Shown: positions 33,851-45,177 of the stretch, one piece after another
How the letters are laid out: the number at the start of each line of letters is the position of its first letter
How positions within the stretch are numbered: position 1 is the stretch's first letter
From: Ramazzottius varieornatus
Taxonomy: Eukaryota > Tardigrada > Eutardigrada > Parachela > Ramazzottiidae
Direction: 5' to 3'
NCBI GenBank assembly: GCA_001949185.1
Contig: BDGG01000005.1
Span: forward strand, 2,953,972-3,017,971
Length of the DNA: 64,000 bases
The notes under the pieces: generated by a model
Databases searched by the model: none
What the model saw: only the letters and a program-made list of their open reading frames with translations
What the model was told of the DNA's origin: nothing
Made by a program: the position numbers and the translations under genes

Positions 33851-33926
33851 TACGTCACCGTCTGACTTCCGAAATGACGTCAGCCACTGGCCATGTGTTC
33901 CATTGGAAATGGGCAGCCCACGTGAC
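33851..33926. promoter_or_regulatory. CRE and E-box (CLEAR-like) cluster upstream of folliculin
   Basis: TTACGTCA (33850-33857), a perfect TGACGTCA (33875-33882) and CACGTGAC (33919-33926) lie 360-440 bp upstream of the folliculin ATG. CACGTGAC is the core of the TFEB/TFE3 CLEAR motif GTCACGTGAC, and FLCN is a known target of those factors in mammals. Function here is inferred from position and motif only. Confidence 0.4.
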
Positions 33927-34196
33927 TTTCCTGGTCTGAATGAAATGAATGGAGTTCAATGGGGTGATGAACCATTCATGTCGGACAGAGCTCACATCAC
34001 AGTCCAATGGTGACCATGTACAGTGTGTAAGCAATTCGGGAGAACTGATGTTATGTTCTCTTACACAGCGGCTGCGATGATGTCGTTCGAACTCTTCTGC
34101 ATGTTTTTGGGCTTCTCCATCTTCCACGAGTTGTTCTTCATCAACACGGCCATCGGAAATTCTAACAATGGCCATAGCGTTGGCAGATTGGGTTAC

Positions 34197-36760
34197 CTTG
34201 AACGTCGGAGGAACGATGCTGACACATGACAGAGCCACAGTCCATGTCGGCCAAGATATTAGACCCAATCCCCATCGATCGTTCTGAATCACCCTTTGAG
34301 ATTCTGCTGGATTACCTACGGAATGGGAAGCTCGTGCTGGAAGCGCAGTTTGATAACTTTGAAAACCTTATTGCAGAGATCAAACCAATTGTTGACCAAC
34401 GGTTGTTCACCGTAAGGGCGGTACCGCCGAACCATGGCCTCATCGGCAATTTTCCGAAAAATCAGAAATATTTGGTTGGCCGATCTGAAACAGCAGAAAC
34501 CTCGTAAGATGGTTTTGGAACAGTTTTGTTGTCTGCAGTTTCATCTGTGGTCAGATCTGGTGGTTAGGCAGTCGTGAGCCCGTGATTCCGGAGCGGGCTT
34601 TTGTGATGGTCACAGTTAATGCCGCACATTTCGGCATTTCTCCGCGTTTGAAAAGTCATATTCCGCCGGGTCATCTGCTTGATGAAAGTTACACAAAGGC
34701 CTGATCTACCATAAAAAGGAGCTAAAGTTGAACATCTCGGGTGAGCTCAGAAACCATTACCTTGCCAGTGCAATCGAGCAAGTGCCAACCTGAATTTAAA
34801 GAGGCAAATTTACATGGAACGGTGTTGGATCGAGCCAGGATGGTCAGTGTCAAGATGGAGGACGACAGCGCGAGATGTACGTTACTATTGAACCTTTCTT
34901 CTTGTTCAAGACAAAAATTTGTACTTTTTTGCAGGCGCGTTCCTTCGAGGTGTCGCAATGAGCCAAGCCTCCGGAGAGCCTCCCGACCTGGAAAGCTGCG
35001 ATTTGAAGTACACACCAAATTTTATAACAGTGCACTGAATGGCTGAACTTTTCCGCGTGCAAGACGAAACGGAACTTGAGTGATAGTGCAATATCTCCTT
35101 CCACCTTCCCATAACAATTCTCTTCGAGCCTATTCGGACCTTTATCTTCAGAAACCTCACCGATAGTTGGTTGGGAAGCTTTCGGCTTTTACCAAATGTG
35201 CGACGTAACGTTGTACCATCTGTTGATTTAATGACAGGATGAATTCTGCGTAGAAGTACTGGAAACACGGCGATTTTGAAAAAGCAGCGTTTTCACAACC
35301 AGCGTGAACTTTTCTTCGCTAAGGAAAATCATGAAAACGTAGCTTAAGTAATGAGCTACTAGAACTGAGAAACGATTCGACCAAACTGTGCAGCACTTGA
35401 CTACAGGAAGACTTTTCATGGAAGCAAGAAGTCGGTAATTACAAGGTAATACAGCAGCTTTTCCTGGTATCAAGTCATTCCGCAAATATCGTGCTTTCGG
35501 TTTTCGGTCGGTGTTTCAAAGTCCTGACAGGGAAGTTTGGTAGGAGAACTATTAGACTATCTGCTCAATGATTACACAACTCGATCCCTAGCTTGGAACA
35601 GATGTTATGATTATTGACAGGGGAGGTGGTTTCCCGGTAAAATAGCCACAATTCTGCAAGGCGGAACTTTGAAGAGAGCTGACCGGTCTGAGCAAACCTT
35701 CGTTCCTACCGTTGGTTATACTGACTAGACTGTGCAAGCTGTTTTGCATGTGCCATAGACAAAACTGTTGTCCCGTGGAAACAGCACAAAAAGGTGATTT
35801 AAAAGCAGGGAAACGTGAAATTTAATTTTTGACAGCACAATGTCCGAATAAGGTGTAGACACTAAGCTTGAACGGACTGGTGTATTCGGGGCTTTAGCAA
35901 ATGATGTCGTTCAGATCGTTGTGGCCGAGTGGCGCGCATACCGTCTGCCAGTGTCAACCAGGAAGTGCGTCACTTGAGAAAGCGATCTGGGTAAACGATC
36001 TGCTGGCTTTCGATTTTATCCATTTTCCAGAAGCCAGAGTCGCGCTTTCTGATTCCATCGGCCGAGTTCCCAAACTTTTCGACAGCGAAGTCTACCCGAC
36101 AGGAGATAGCCAAGCCGCTTGTAGGTACACTGGCCATAAACATGTACTTCGACTTCAAGGCATCAACTTTTGAAGAATGCGATCTTTCCAAGTTGGACCT
36201 AAGTCACGCTAACTTGCGGGTGACAAACCTGAAACGCACTGATCTGTCCCACTGCAAACTCACAATCAATAACTTCGAGGAACCGCATTTGACCGACACG
36301 GTTTTAAGCTATGCCTCATGTACAGAGATAACATGCAATCGGCTAATGCTCAAGGTTATTTTGTTCACCGTGTCTGGCTTTTGCGCATGAGCTTCTGTGC
36401 TGACCGTAATTTGAATAATAGAGTTTTGGTGGGTGTGTCCTGCAAATACGTCAACATGTCCGGCGCGAAAACGCCATCGATTGAAGGACTGCTTCCGCCG
36501 TCCGCGCAAGATTTCGCCATTGCATTTTGGGCAACGCGCGCTGGACAACAGCAATTTCGAGTCTGCTGATTCTTCCTTTTGCAGACGTCTTCAGAGTGCC
36601 AGCCTGAAGGATTGCAAGCTTCGTGGGGCGATTTTCAAAGTGCGCACATGCAAAAGTGCGACTTGAGCAGGAGCAACTTGTCCAGCGCCAGGTTTGATCT
36701 GCTAGAACGCACTGGTATTGTGCTGGCTGGAGCGGCAGACGTCCCTGCATGTCTGCTCAA
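34197..36760 (+). pseudogene. KCTD9-like BTB/pentapeptide gene, multiply frameshifted
   Basis: An acceptor at 34196 opens DWVTLNVGGTMLTHDRATV, the start of a KCTD-type BTB (T1) domain. It breaks and continues in another frame as EPQSMSAKILDPIPIDRSES, PFEILLDYLRNGKLVLEA. Pentapeptide-repeat blocks follow: EFKEANLHGTVLDRARM (about 34790), CDLSKLDLSHANLRVTNL (36178-36240), NMQSANAQG, LQSASLKDCKLRGAIF, then in a third frame CDLSRSNLSSARF (36650-36700). At 36168-36171 a run of four T breaks LRLQGINF from EECDLSKLDL; three T would restore the frame. I count at least four frame breaks. KCTD9 is normally highly conserved, so this is a dead copy or a badly assembled gene. A hairpin repeat lies inside. 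Confidence 0.72.
35925..35977. repeat. Hairpin repeat in the KCTD9-like locus
   Basis: CCGAGTGGCGCGCATACCG ... GGAAGTGCGTCACTTGAG with a CAGTGTCAACCAGG centre. A diverged member of the family. Confidence 0.6.
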
Positions 36761-36846
36761 AGGAGGCTATGCCGGTCCTCCCAAATCGATAGCCCACAGT
36801 AAGGCCACGTACTGTAAGCCAAAACAACAACACCGGAATATAATCT

Positions 36847-37016
36847 GTACACGCACGACTAGAAATTATGGGACAGACCTTTTCGCTACAGCGGTTTGGA
36901 GGAATATTGTATTAGTGCGCTTAAGTCGCACTAATACACTTTTCGACACTTTTCCATGTTGAATTTCTATTTTTCCGTCCTTTCCAACTGTCCCATAATT
37001 TCTGTTGTACGTGTAC
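36847..37016. mobile_element. pogo-derived MITE, family A (internally altered)
   Basis: Ends CACGCACGACTAGAAATTAT and the inverted CATAATTTCTGTTGTACGTG next to TA. The core keeps CCTTTTCGCTACAGCGGT and GACACTTTTCCATGTTGAAT but has lost about 25 bp and gained a small palindrome (TATTAGTGCG...CGCACTAATA). Confidence 0.78.
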
Positions 37017-37473
37017 TCTGAATAAGCAGGCCATATCAATGTCGACGGTTCTGTGCCGTCGGTAATCACTATAGTCTTACCATTGCGCCAACTGCTAGCC
37101 GCCTGTCAAGATTGTTGGTAGCCGCTGAATTTAAGTCTGGCCAATTTACCCCTCCTTTCCCGGGTTCGATGTGAGTGTGCTTACCGTAAGCGTACGTATC
37201 AATCAAGCATTTACGTCTACAAGAATCCGATACTCTGATGCTTACGATTCTAATCCTCCTTTGGAGAAGACGCGGCGCTTTCGGTTGGGAGGATACTGTG
37301 CCTTGCGGAGAGGAAAATTTTCTGCACCGGCCAACCGTTCACAGATTCTCTTCCGCCAGGGAAGAGTCATCCTGAACACTTCTATTGATAAACGTTTCCC
37401 GGTAGCCGGCTGTCCATAGTCCTTCGGGTTTTGTTATCCTGGTCTGAGTATTTGCTAGTCTATGAAAGGATGA

Positions 37474-38769
37474 ATGTGTCGATTGAACAATGGGACCGGA
37501 GCATTCAGCCACAGGATCCCCCCCAAGCTAGAACTGTTCCCCATCGAGTATCGGGTAGCAGCGACTTTCGTTCACACCGTCATTCTCGTCGCCGGTGTGT
37601 TTGGGAATATTTCCGTGGTTTTCGTTGTCCAGCGAACAAAGTTTATTCGTACACCGGCTTATTATTATCTGGTAGACTTAAGTGTTCAACAGACGACGAC
37701 CCTACAATACTACGAAAACAGTTTTTGGGCTTCGTTTACCGTGTGTCTCTGTCTGCAGGTTTCCTTGGCGGTGGCTGACCTTCTGGTGCTCCTTTCCGCT
37801 CTCCCAGAAGCAATCGTCTCCTATCAGCTTTACAAGCGTCAATGGACCTTTGGACCCTTTGTCTGTTTCTTGTGGGTCTTCGTCAGCTTCCTTGGAATAA
37901 ATGTCAGTACTACAAGGTACTCGATCACAACGACTCGTGATGAAAAAAATACTGTGTAAAGGACCGTAGGTGAACAGCCTGCATTAACCGTGACATCTGT
38001 TTTCTTGCCGGAAACAGCAGTAACTGGGAGATTGTCTGGGTTCTCTAACATCAAAACACTCGATGATAGTTCTCTTTTACTTCCAGTATTTTGTGCTTTA
38101 CGGCCGAGAGGTATATCGATATCTGCAAACCGTTACTCGCCCAAAAAATGTGCACAACGAAACGAGCCCAAAAGATTATTATCGCCACCTGGTTGATGGG
38201 CTTTTTGTACTCCCTCCCATGGCTGTTCCTGACCGGCACAAACCCTCACCCCGGCGACCCGAACATGGAACGTTGCGACTACAAGCTAAACCGCCAATAG
38301 TATGTGTACTACTACATGTCAGACATCGTCCTCTTTTGATCGGCTCCATCGCCCTACACGTCAAGATCGCCACTGCATTAAAGAACAGCACCAGCTATTC
38401 ACATAGTCCAGCCATATCCCCTTGTAACAGCTGGGTATTGCAATCACGAGAATGCAGTATGAAAGGTTCGATCCCACGCACAGCAAAGACGGTCCTGTAG
38501 AAGAAGAGCGGCCTGTGGTGAAGATGCTCTTCCTCATCGTGGTGTTGTTTGCCTTGCTGTGGTTGCCCTACCGGGCGTTGCTGGCGTACAATTCCTTCGT
38601 CGCAAAACCCTACCTGAATATGTGGTATTTGCTATTTGCCAAGACGGCTGTGTTCATCAATTCAGCCATTAATCCGCTAATGTATAACGCCATGAGCAAG
38701 CGTTTCAGGAGGGCTTTCCTGCAAACCATCCTGCATGGTCATAAAGGTCAGCGGAAAAATTTCAAGTAG
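37474..38769 (+). pseudogene. TRH-receptor-like peptide GPCR, disabled copy
   Basis: Exon structure mirrors the intact paralogue at 51252-54132: 37474-37671 (TM1, GVFGNISVVFVVQ), 37759-37916 (TM2-TM3, SLAVADLLVLLSALPE and the Cys in FVCFLWVF), then from 38087 the E-R-Y motif (CFTAERYIDICKPLLAQ) and TM4 (ATWLMGFLYSLPWLF). A TAG at 38298-38300 follows LNRQ where the paralogue reads on. About 35 nt later, after SDIVLF, a deletion shifts the frame and removes most of TM5. The TM6-TM7 part is open (FLIVVLFALLWLPYRALL, NSAINPLMYNAMSKRF) to 38769. Exon 2 is exactly 158 nt in both copies. Two lesions argue for a pseudogene. Confidence 0.8.
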
Positions 38770-40590
38770 ACCATGTGGCTAATTTAGAGATTATTAGCCC
38801 AATTACCCGAAGGCATAGCTCCTGATTCTACGTACTGATGTATTTCGAGGTTTTGATTAGCCAAATGTATCGTAGGTGCCACAACGGAAGATGCACGGGT
38901 TCACACGTTATTCGTCCAGAAGAGTGGAGGTGGACTGTATGCATCGAGGACGCCGTCACCGAACACCCGCTATACTTTGAGCGTCACGAGTAGGATGGAG
39001 TACAGTGATCAGGGGGTGGAAACGAAGCTGTTCGACTTGAGAAGGCATTCGCTTTCAGATGCCACATAAAGTGTAGGCAAATAAGGTACTCTAAAAGGGG
39101 GAGGGCCAAAATCGAGTTTCCGACAAGTGACGTAGAAACTCCGGCTCGAAGTAATCAGCAGATCAAGCGGCAGTTCACGTCTCTGGATTGCAGCTTGATC
39201 AGCTGTTTGCTTTCTGCGTCACGTCGATTTTGGTCTTGCCCCCTTCTAGAGTACCTTATTTGCCTACACTGTACCTGCATCGGAATGGAAAGCCAGTAGA
39301 TCTTTATCCGGAAACGATTCTCGGCATCGCAAATCTGGAATCAAATCTACCAAAAAGTTCGATTTGTTCCAAAATTAGATTAATCAGCATTTCACCCGGT
39401 TGTTTTCAAGTGTATTGGTGTTTCTTGTGGTAAGAAATGAGCCTTTTGTCTGTCAAGGCCGGTGGTGGAAGGCCAAAGAGGGAAGCTGAAAAAGCCGGCA
39501 AGCCCTGGAGAACCCTGATGCGCTTTGCTAGATCGAAAGCTATGAGTTTAATATTCGAACACAAATGAACCTGAGCCAATATAGCATTACTGGACGGTAC
39601 AGTGCAGGACAAACTAAACTTTCAAAATGGGTGTCAATGAAAACCAGATGGCTACAACCAATCAAGTTTGAGCCTTTACTCGACTGCGGTTTTGAATTGC
39701 TGCTTGCATCTAAGCCACTCTGCCCATTTTTCAAAGCTTATTTTACCGTGCACTGTAAGAACCAAGCGATCAGAACGATGGAAATGGCAACTGCCAAGGT
39801 CATAATGAAAGGAAATATGCGAGATAAGATTGTAGGCTAGAGAACGTATCAATGCGAAGAGGCTCAATTCTAGCACAAGGAAGTAGACAATCATGTATCA
39901 GAGAACTAATGGGGAAAAAGGGATGTGACACGTTGATTATAGCTGTACGAAAGGGCAGTCCCATAGTCTTTCACAGTCCTTTTTGAAATGGGAGGCGGAG
40001 CTCACAGTGCGCACTGGAAGAAAACGTACGCGCACTGCGGGAATTACGCGAAACGTTAAACATGCTGGCCACTCAGAGAGAGAGACTCTGCAGCCGGTAT
40101 AGTGCGCTGCCTTCTCGAATGGCCATAACGTTGGTCGAAGAACAGGTCCACTGGTCATCCGCGGTTGGGCGTGGGAAATGTTGAGAGGATGGAAAGATGT
40201 GGGCGACGCGAACAGATCCACGTAACACTTGGTACCGATTTCCCACCTCGCTTAATCGAGAACATTCACATCCAGACATGTGCCCAAATACATGATGTCT
40301 CTCGACTGAGGACGCTCGAATATAATAGTCTGATGTAGCAGGAAGTTATATGGATCAACGGCAAATATGGTTACTCATGCTGTATGGCTCACGTCATTCG
40401 AGAAAAACATTAATCATTCAGCCACTTCTACGACCTGACTTGATGGTGCCCGTAGCAAGGTCGTGCATGGTAGCGTGAAAGCATCGTCGTCACGTATTCC
40501 ACCTTGAATTGTACAGTGTACACTGTCGAGCTGCTAACCGAGCACTGCTGAGTTGGTCAATGTTGGGCTGCTCGGTTCAGCACCTCATCG
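38770..40590. other. Intergenic with one MITE
   Basis: Contains the MITE at 39069-39271. No other gene or RNA recognised; short open frames on both strands have no family resemblance. Confidence 0.4.
39069..39271. mobile_element. mariner-type MITE, family B
   Basis: Imperfect inverted ends of about 48 bp: AAGTGTAGGCAAATAAGGTA at the left, TACCTTATTTGCCTACACTG at the right, each flanked by TA (39067-39068, 39272-39273). Inner arms carry GGGGGAGGGCCAAAATCGA and TCGATTTTGGTCTTGCCCCC. About 203 bp, non-coding. Confidence 0.75.
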
Positions 40591-40598
40591 GTGACAGC

Positions 40599-40751
40599 TA
40601 TAGAAGGCTCGGCGAAGCTAAAATAAGCCGTTTTAGCCGTTCTTAGCCGTGGCTGAAAATATTTTAGCTGCGGCTAGAGCAGCTAAAAGACTTTTAGCCA
40701 CGGCTAAGAACGGCTAAAGCGGCTTATTTTAGCTTCGCCGAGCTTTCTATA
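40599..40751. mobile_element. hAT-type palindromic MITE with 8-bp duplication
   Basis: A 153-bp near-complete palindrome bounded by direct repeats GTGACAGC at 40591-40598 and 40752-40759. Arms run TATAGAAGGCTCGGCGAAGC ... GCTTCGCCGAGCTTTCTATA, with many TAGCCG/CGGCTA words between. The 8-bp duplication points to hAT transposase mobilisation. It lies 12 bp from a larger hAT element with different ends. Confidence 0.88.
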
Positions 40752-40771
40752 GTGACAGCGTACAAATGTCT

Positions 40772-43708
40772 AGGGATGTTAATGGTTGGTTAAACGGTTA
40801 AACGGTTGGATAAGCGGTTGGATAAAACTTTATCCGGATACAGTGTGGTTGGTTAAAAGACTTATCCTTATCCAGCTCTCTGGTTAAAGCTTTTATCCGG
40901 ATTATCCGGATATTATCCGGTTAAAATTCCGGTTAAAGATTCTCGTCAGTTTTTAGCTGTGAGTCGAAGCTGTCGAACCTTCGCTCTGTTTACTCATCGT
41001 CAATCATCGTCGCAACCATAGCTTCGAAGACATTAGTCAAAGAATTCAAGCATAACATGGCTTGAATGGCTTCAGGTTCAAGTCGATTACGAAGGACGGT
41101 TATGTATCGACCGCTACCAGAAAAGGCACTTTCTGATAGCACGGACGAAGCCTGTGCAGCCAGGACGTCTTTTACAATGCGGTGCAAAGTAGGATATCGC
41201 AATTCACTCATAGACCAGAAGTCTAAAACATCTCTTTTGGCTGATTCCTTCGGGTCCAAAAAGTACTGATCCTCCTCGTTCAGTTGAGTATCCGCCCCCG
41301 AAGTAGCTTGTGCGATCAATCTTTCGCGAATAGACAGCGGCTCTTTAGGCGCTGAAACGGCTGACTGCGAAGTACTTTCGGAACCTCTTCTTTCACTATA
41401 GCCGAAAGAATTCATAGGCTTAGACTGCTATGGATATAATTCTGGTACCAGTTTGGATATGAGCATACTAAAAGATTTACTACCTTGGAGCAGTCTTGTA
41501 TAGTTGCACTATATGTTTCAGCGTGGTGCTGGCTGCGGTTCGACTTTCCACTGTAGGAAGGTAGGCGTCTTTGATGCTCGGATCAAGCAGCCTGGCAATC
41601 ATAGGAACTTGTATTCGGATGCCAGGTTTTTTCCAGGATAATTTAAGCCAGTCCTCAAGTTTGGCTAACGTGTCTTTAGTCAATTCGCAGATCCAGTGTG
41701 CCTGAAGTTAGCAAAACATACAGCTTTTGACGAAATCTTGACCCTCTAGAGTTAGTACCGAAAAATTTACTGACAATAAAAAATTCATATAAACCTTAGC
41801 GTAGTCTTCGTTAAAAGCTTTCAGGTGAGACCGCAGAAATTCCAGCTCGGCCAAGGCCAGGTGGAAGGTTGAAGACTTAAAAGCCGAGCAATCAACAGAA
41901 ACAGCTTCCAGAGGCTTCAGAAGTTCGATGAGGTCTTCCACCTCGATCCATTCCCCCGCAGAGGGTACGTCGTTCTTGATGGCTCCTTTCCGGGTGGACA
42001 AGTGGTCGTGACTTTCAACGCGACGTGCATAAGCTGACTCCACCATATGAAATAAGCTGTTCCACCGTGTGGCTACATCTAACGGCAACTTGAGGTCCTC
42101 CGTCGCCGGATGGATAGAAGCCAAGAAATTTTCGCGAATGGTGGGTCGACGGGAGTAAACTACACATGCGCGAATTTTCGAAACGGTATCAACCTTCTTG
42201 TCGATTGCTACCTCCGCCACTTTATTCACAATGTGCGCTGCACACCAATTCCAGAACGAGTTAACTGGAAAGAATAATATAGTCAGCGAGCTGTTTACCG
42301 TAGTGAATATTGACCCTAGCAGAACATATATTGCCGCAAGGGCGACTTCGAGCTATTTGCATTTGTGAAAATACACGTTTATCTTCGGGTGAGAACTGCG
42401 CGGTTCTCGAAAAACTACGCCTGTCAGTTTCCATATCAGCCAATAAGTCGAAGAACTTTATCATGTTTGACGCTCTATCTGTAGTCACTCCAAAGACCCT
42501 GTGGGCGACTTTGAATTCTTTAAGAGTTTCCATAACTACGTCTTTCATGTTTTCACCTGAGTGCTTATGAGAGACATATCGAAAGTCAAGAATAACATTT
42601 CTCAACTTCCATTCGTTATCTATCCAGTGCAAGGTGATGACAAGATATGACTGCTTTCTGGCGCTTGCTTTCCACATGTCTGTAGTCAGTGAGAAACGAC
42701 TCGTTACCGCAGATAGTTCTTCAATGATCTGGACTTTCTTCACTTTGTAGCCGTCGACGATAAGCCTCCGGATGGATTGTCGACAGGGCACTTGTTGAAA
42801 TGCTTACATCGTTTACAAAAGTACGATAAAACAGATTCTAATTATCGTCCGAACATAGATCTGCAAAAAGTGGCTTGTCTTTGGAAGCTGTCTGCAGTTT
42901 CGAAAGATGCCCTTTCTTCATATGGTAGTGCAAGTTAGAAGTTCCTTGCACGTTCGTGTAGACGCTGGTGCAGTAGTTACATTTGGCTGTGGTTTTTCCG
43001 TCTTTACCAACCGACTTCATGAAGTGATCGTTCATATCTGAATGTGTCGCCTTACCCTTCTTCTTCGTTCCGGTTGGTGGTTGTACAGTGTCCGCTGCAG
43101 TGAGTTCCTCCGGGAAACTCTCAACGGTGCTTAGAGGTGTAGTGGGGCCTAGAAGTTCTGCCTCGAAATCGGCAACTTCATCGTAAAGAGCTTCATGGTG
43201 ACCATCGTCCTCTTCGTCGCTTTTTTGCCGATTCCAAGAGCGTTTACGAGTGGCCATATTGCAGAGTCCAGTTCTAATACCCTATAGACTATAGCACGTC
43301 AAGCAATAAGGCAAAGGAAGCTAAAGGATACCATCGCAATTGTTGGCAAGCAAGAAGTGGAGGAAGCCGACATAGTGTAACGGTGCAGTAGGAACAGATA
43401 CAGTATTTAACGCTGACTTCCGGTGCGGTTGCTAATTAGGAGATAGCGTAACAAAACGAATTCTGAGCCAGTCAGCCCAAGACCCGTCGGCAGCCAGACT
43501 ACAGCTCGTAATCTACAGCATGTTGCTTTGAATTTCTGATTGATTCAAAGCTCATTAACCGGATAAAATCTGGTTGGATACGGACGTTATCCGGATCCTA
43601 TCCGGTTGGTTAAAAGCTTTATCCGGCTAATAAGCGGATGGTTAATCCGGTTATTATCCGGTTAAAAGACGGATTGGATAAGTATATTAACCACAGAGGG
43701 GTAGTCAT
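40772..43708 (-). mobile_element. hAT DNA transposon with coding sequence
   Basis: Both ends are packed with TTAACC/GGTTAA and TTATCCGG words (40780-40945 and 43555-43690) in inverted orientation; the outermost left sequence is TAGGGATGTTAATGGTTGG, the right end AATATATTAACC-like before CACAGAGG. I could not identify an exact 8-bp duplication, so borders are approximate. The interior encodes a hAT transposase on the minus strand. Confidence 0.78.
40990..43257 (-). CDS. hAT transposase with BED zinc finger
   Basis: The first exon starts at ATG 43257, acidic then a BED finger (CNYCTSVYTNVQGTSNLHYH...H). The second block (about 42790-42261) begins VPCRQSIRRLIVDGYKVKK and holds LTTDMWKASARKQSYLVITL, HWIDNEWKL and the TTDRASNM of the RNase H-like core. 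The third (42229-41708) has LPLDVATRWNSLFHMVE. The fourth and fifth (41683-41480, 41415-40990) give VPMIARLLDPSIKDAYLP and the C-terminal dimerisation domain RDVLDFWSMSELRYP, SVLSESAFSGSGRYITVLRN. Segments between BED and core are incomplete as I read them, and splice junctions were not all verified. It could be near-intact or lightly decayed. Confidence 0.75.
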
Positions 43709-43998
43709 CTACCCTAGTTAAGGGCGTGACCATAACAAGCCAATGAAGAACCGCTCGGCTGAACTGACGCACGAAACCAGGCTGAACACTATCAAAGTTT
43801 ATTTCCTTCCATCCCAACCTAACTTAGACTTTTTCTGCCCGCGCTCTCATCGAAGTGGCTCATCGAAGTATCTGATTGCTCAAGGCACTGTAGATAGCGA
43901 AACGTGCTTCCTTTCCCTGCAGTCCACGGGAGGATTCGCGCATGAAATACACTAGGTTAGGTGGATAATTCAGCCTAAAAATCGGTGTGTCTTTGTAG

Positions 43999-44350
43999 AG
44001 TGTGGAGCTTACAGCCAACCTGAAGGAGCTGAAGGAAAGCATGCGGGACCACACTTGCCATTTCAGTGGTGGAGAACTCTTTCATTACACCAGAGGGTTT
44101 TTGTTTGGTGTCAGTATCGAATCATTTCTGTAGAACACTGTGAATTCTTAATGGCCAACTTGGCTTGTTGTAGACGTTCTCGCTGGCGGTCTCCATCAGC
44201 TTTCTAGTGAGGGTGCTCGTTACAAGAGAGATAGAACCCGGCGCCCAAAACTGCTACGCTGCGGTCCTCAAGCAGTTTCAGAATCTGACTTTCCCGCAGG
44301 AACATACGGACGAACATCATCAACCATGCATGTCAGGTCATTCAGTATGA
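43999..44350 (+). pseudogene. 3' exons of a lost 7TM chemoreceptor gene
   Basis: Two exons align exactly with the last two of the receptor at 46288-48278: 43999-44109 (37 codons, SVELTANLKELKESMRDH, TCHFSGGELFHYTRGFLFG) and 44174-44350 (TFSLAVSISFLVRVLVTREI...). The donor between them is GTCAGT, weaker than the GTGAGT of the intact copies. No upstream transmembrane exons are found; the sequence before is a hAT transposon ending about 290 bp away. A truncated duplicate. Confidence 0.8.
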
Positions 44351-45177
44351 AATTGCCGTTGTCACTCGTCCATTTCAAAAAATCCTCTTTGTTCTCCCTC
44401 TATCGTTTGCTCTAGTTTTTTCCATGAACAACAAACAACCTCCTTACTATTGACTGCAAGAAGAGGTATCAGGTGCGGCAGTATGACTTGTCCTGTATTT
44501 TCGAACAGCAACTTCGAAAATTTTTCCCCGTGTTGAAGCCAAGTAATTTTCCCCAAACCTTTTGAGATATGTTGCAGCATTATTGATCTCTTGAATGAAC
44601 TCATGGACACTCAAGTCAAATGTTTTCGTGGAGCAGCAAAATCAGTTTAGCTAAAGTGGCTGCTTTGTGTAAAACCCGCCACTTCCTGGAAAACAATTTT
44701 TTCGAGCGCCCAGATCGCTTTGTAAACCTAAGCATGCTTGCAAAACATATTCTGATGGTAGCTCTTTCAACAATACCATCAAAATTTCTTTCAAACGATT
44801 GGCTGCCAAAACTAAGTTCTATAGACTGAAACGATTTCCTTCGAAATCGGTCAAGCCAGTAGCTGAAGAAGAAATTCGGAAAGACAGGAAATCTTCCCCG
44901 CTGACTTTAAACCTAGCCTTTTTTCCTCCCGTGGGCAAAACACGGACTTGCTTCTTGCTGCGGAAAAAAGAAGAGTGTTGTTGGACAACCCAGCACATAG
45001 AGCAGAAGAGAAAAGACAAAAATTATACTCGCAAATTTCCAAATGTGTTTCCTCGAAAAGGGACAAGTCATACTTCCGCAGCTGATAATGAGTTCAGATT
45101 TTGGGGATTTGTTTGGATATATTTTTCGCGAGCGTGGAAAGTAGCAAATTTAGGATACTTTGGAATATAAATTCCTT
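44351..45177. other. Spacer between receptor remnant and mariner remnant
   Basis: AT-rich, no gene recognised. Open frames on both strands lack family features. Confidence 0.35.

Larger units (their letters stand above)
33488..34196. other. Folliculin 5' flank and spacer before the KCTD9-like pseudogene
   Basis: Contains a hairpin repeat (33552-33605) and a cluster of CRE and E-box motifs (33851-33926). No gene recognised. Confidence 0.4.

Noticed and set aside
35915-35980. TGGCCGAGTGGC, like the A box of tRNA-Ser/Leu
   Set aside because: No B box or cloverleaf follows; the sequence is a diverged member of the AAGTGGCGC hairpin family.
38464-38476. GGTTCGATCCC, a perfect tRNA B box
   Set aside because: It lies in the coding sequence of the GPCR third loop (YERFDPTHS) and no A box or paired stems are upstream.
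43700-43735. 8-bp target-site duplication for the hAT element at 40772-43708
   Set aside because: Several candidate octamers were compared on both sides; none matched well enough to fix the borders.
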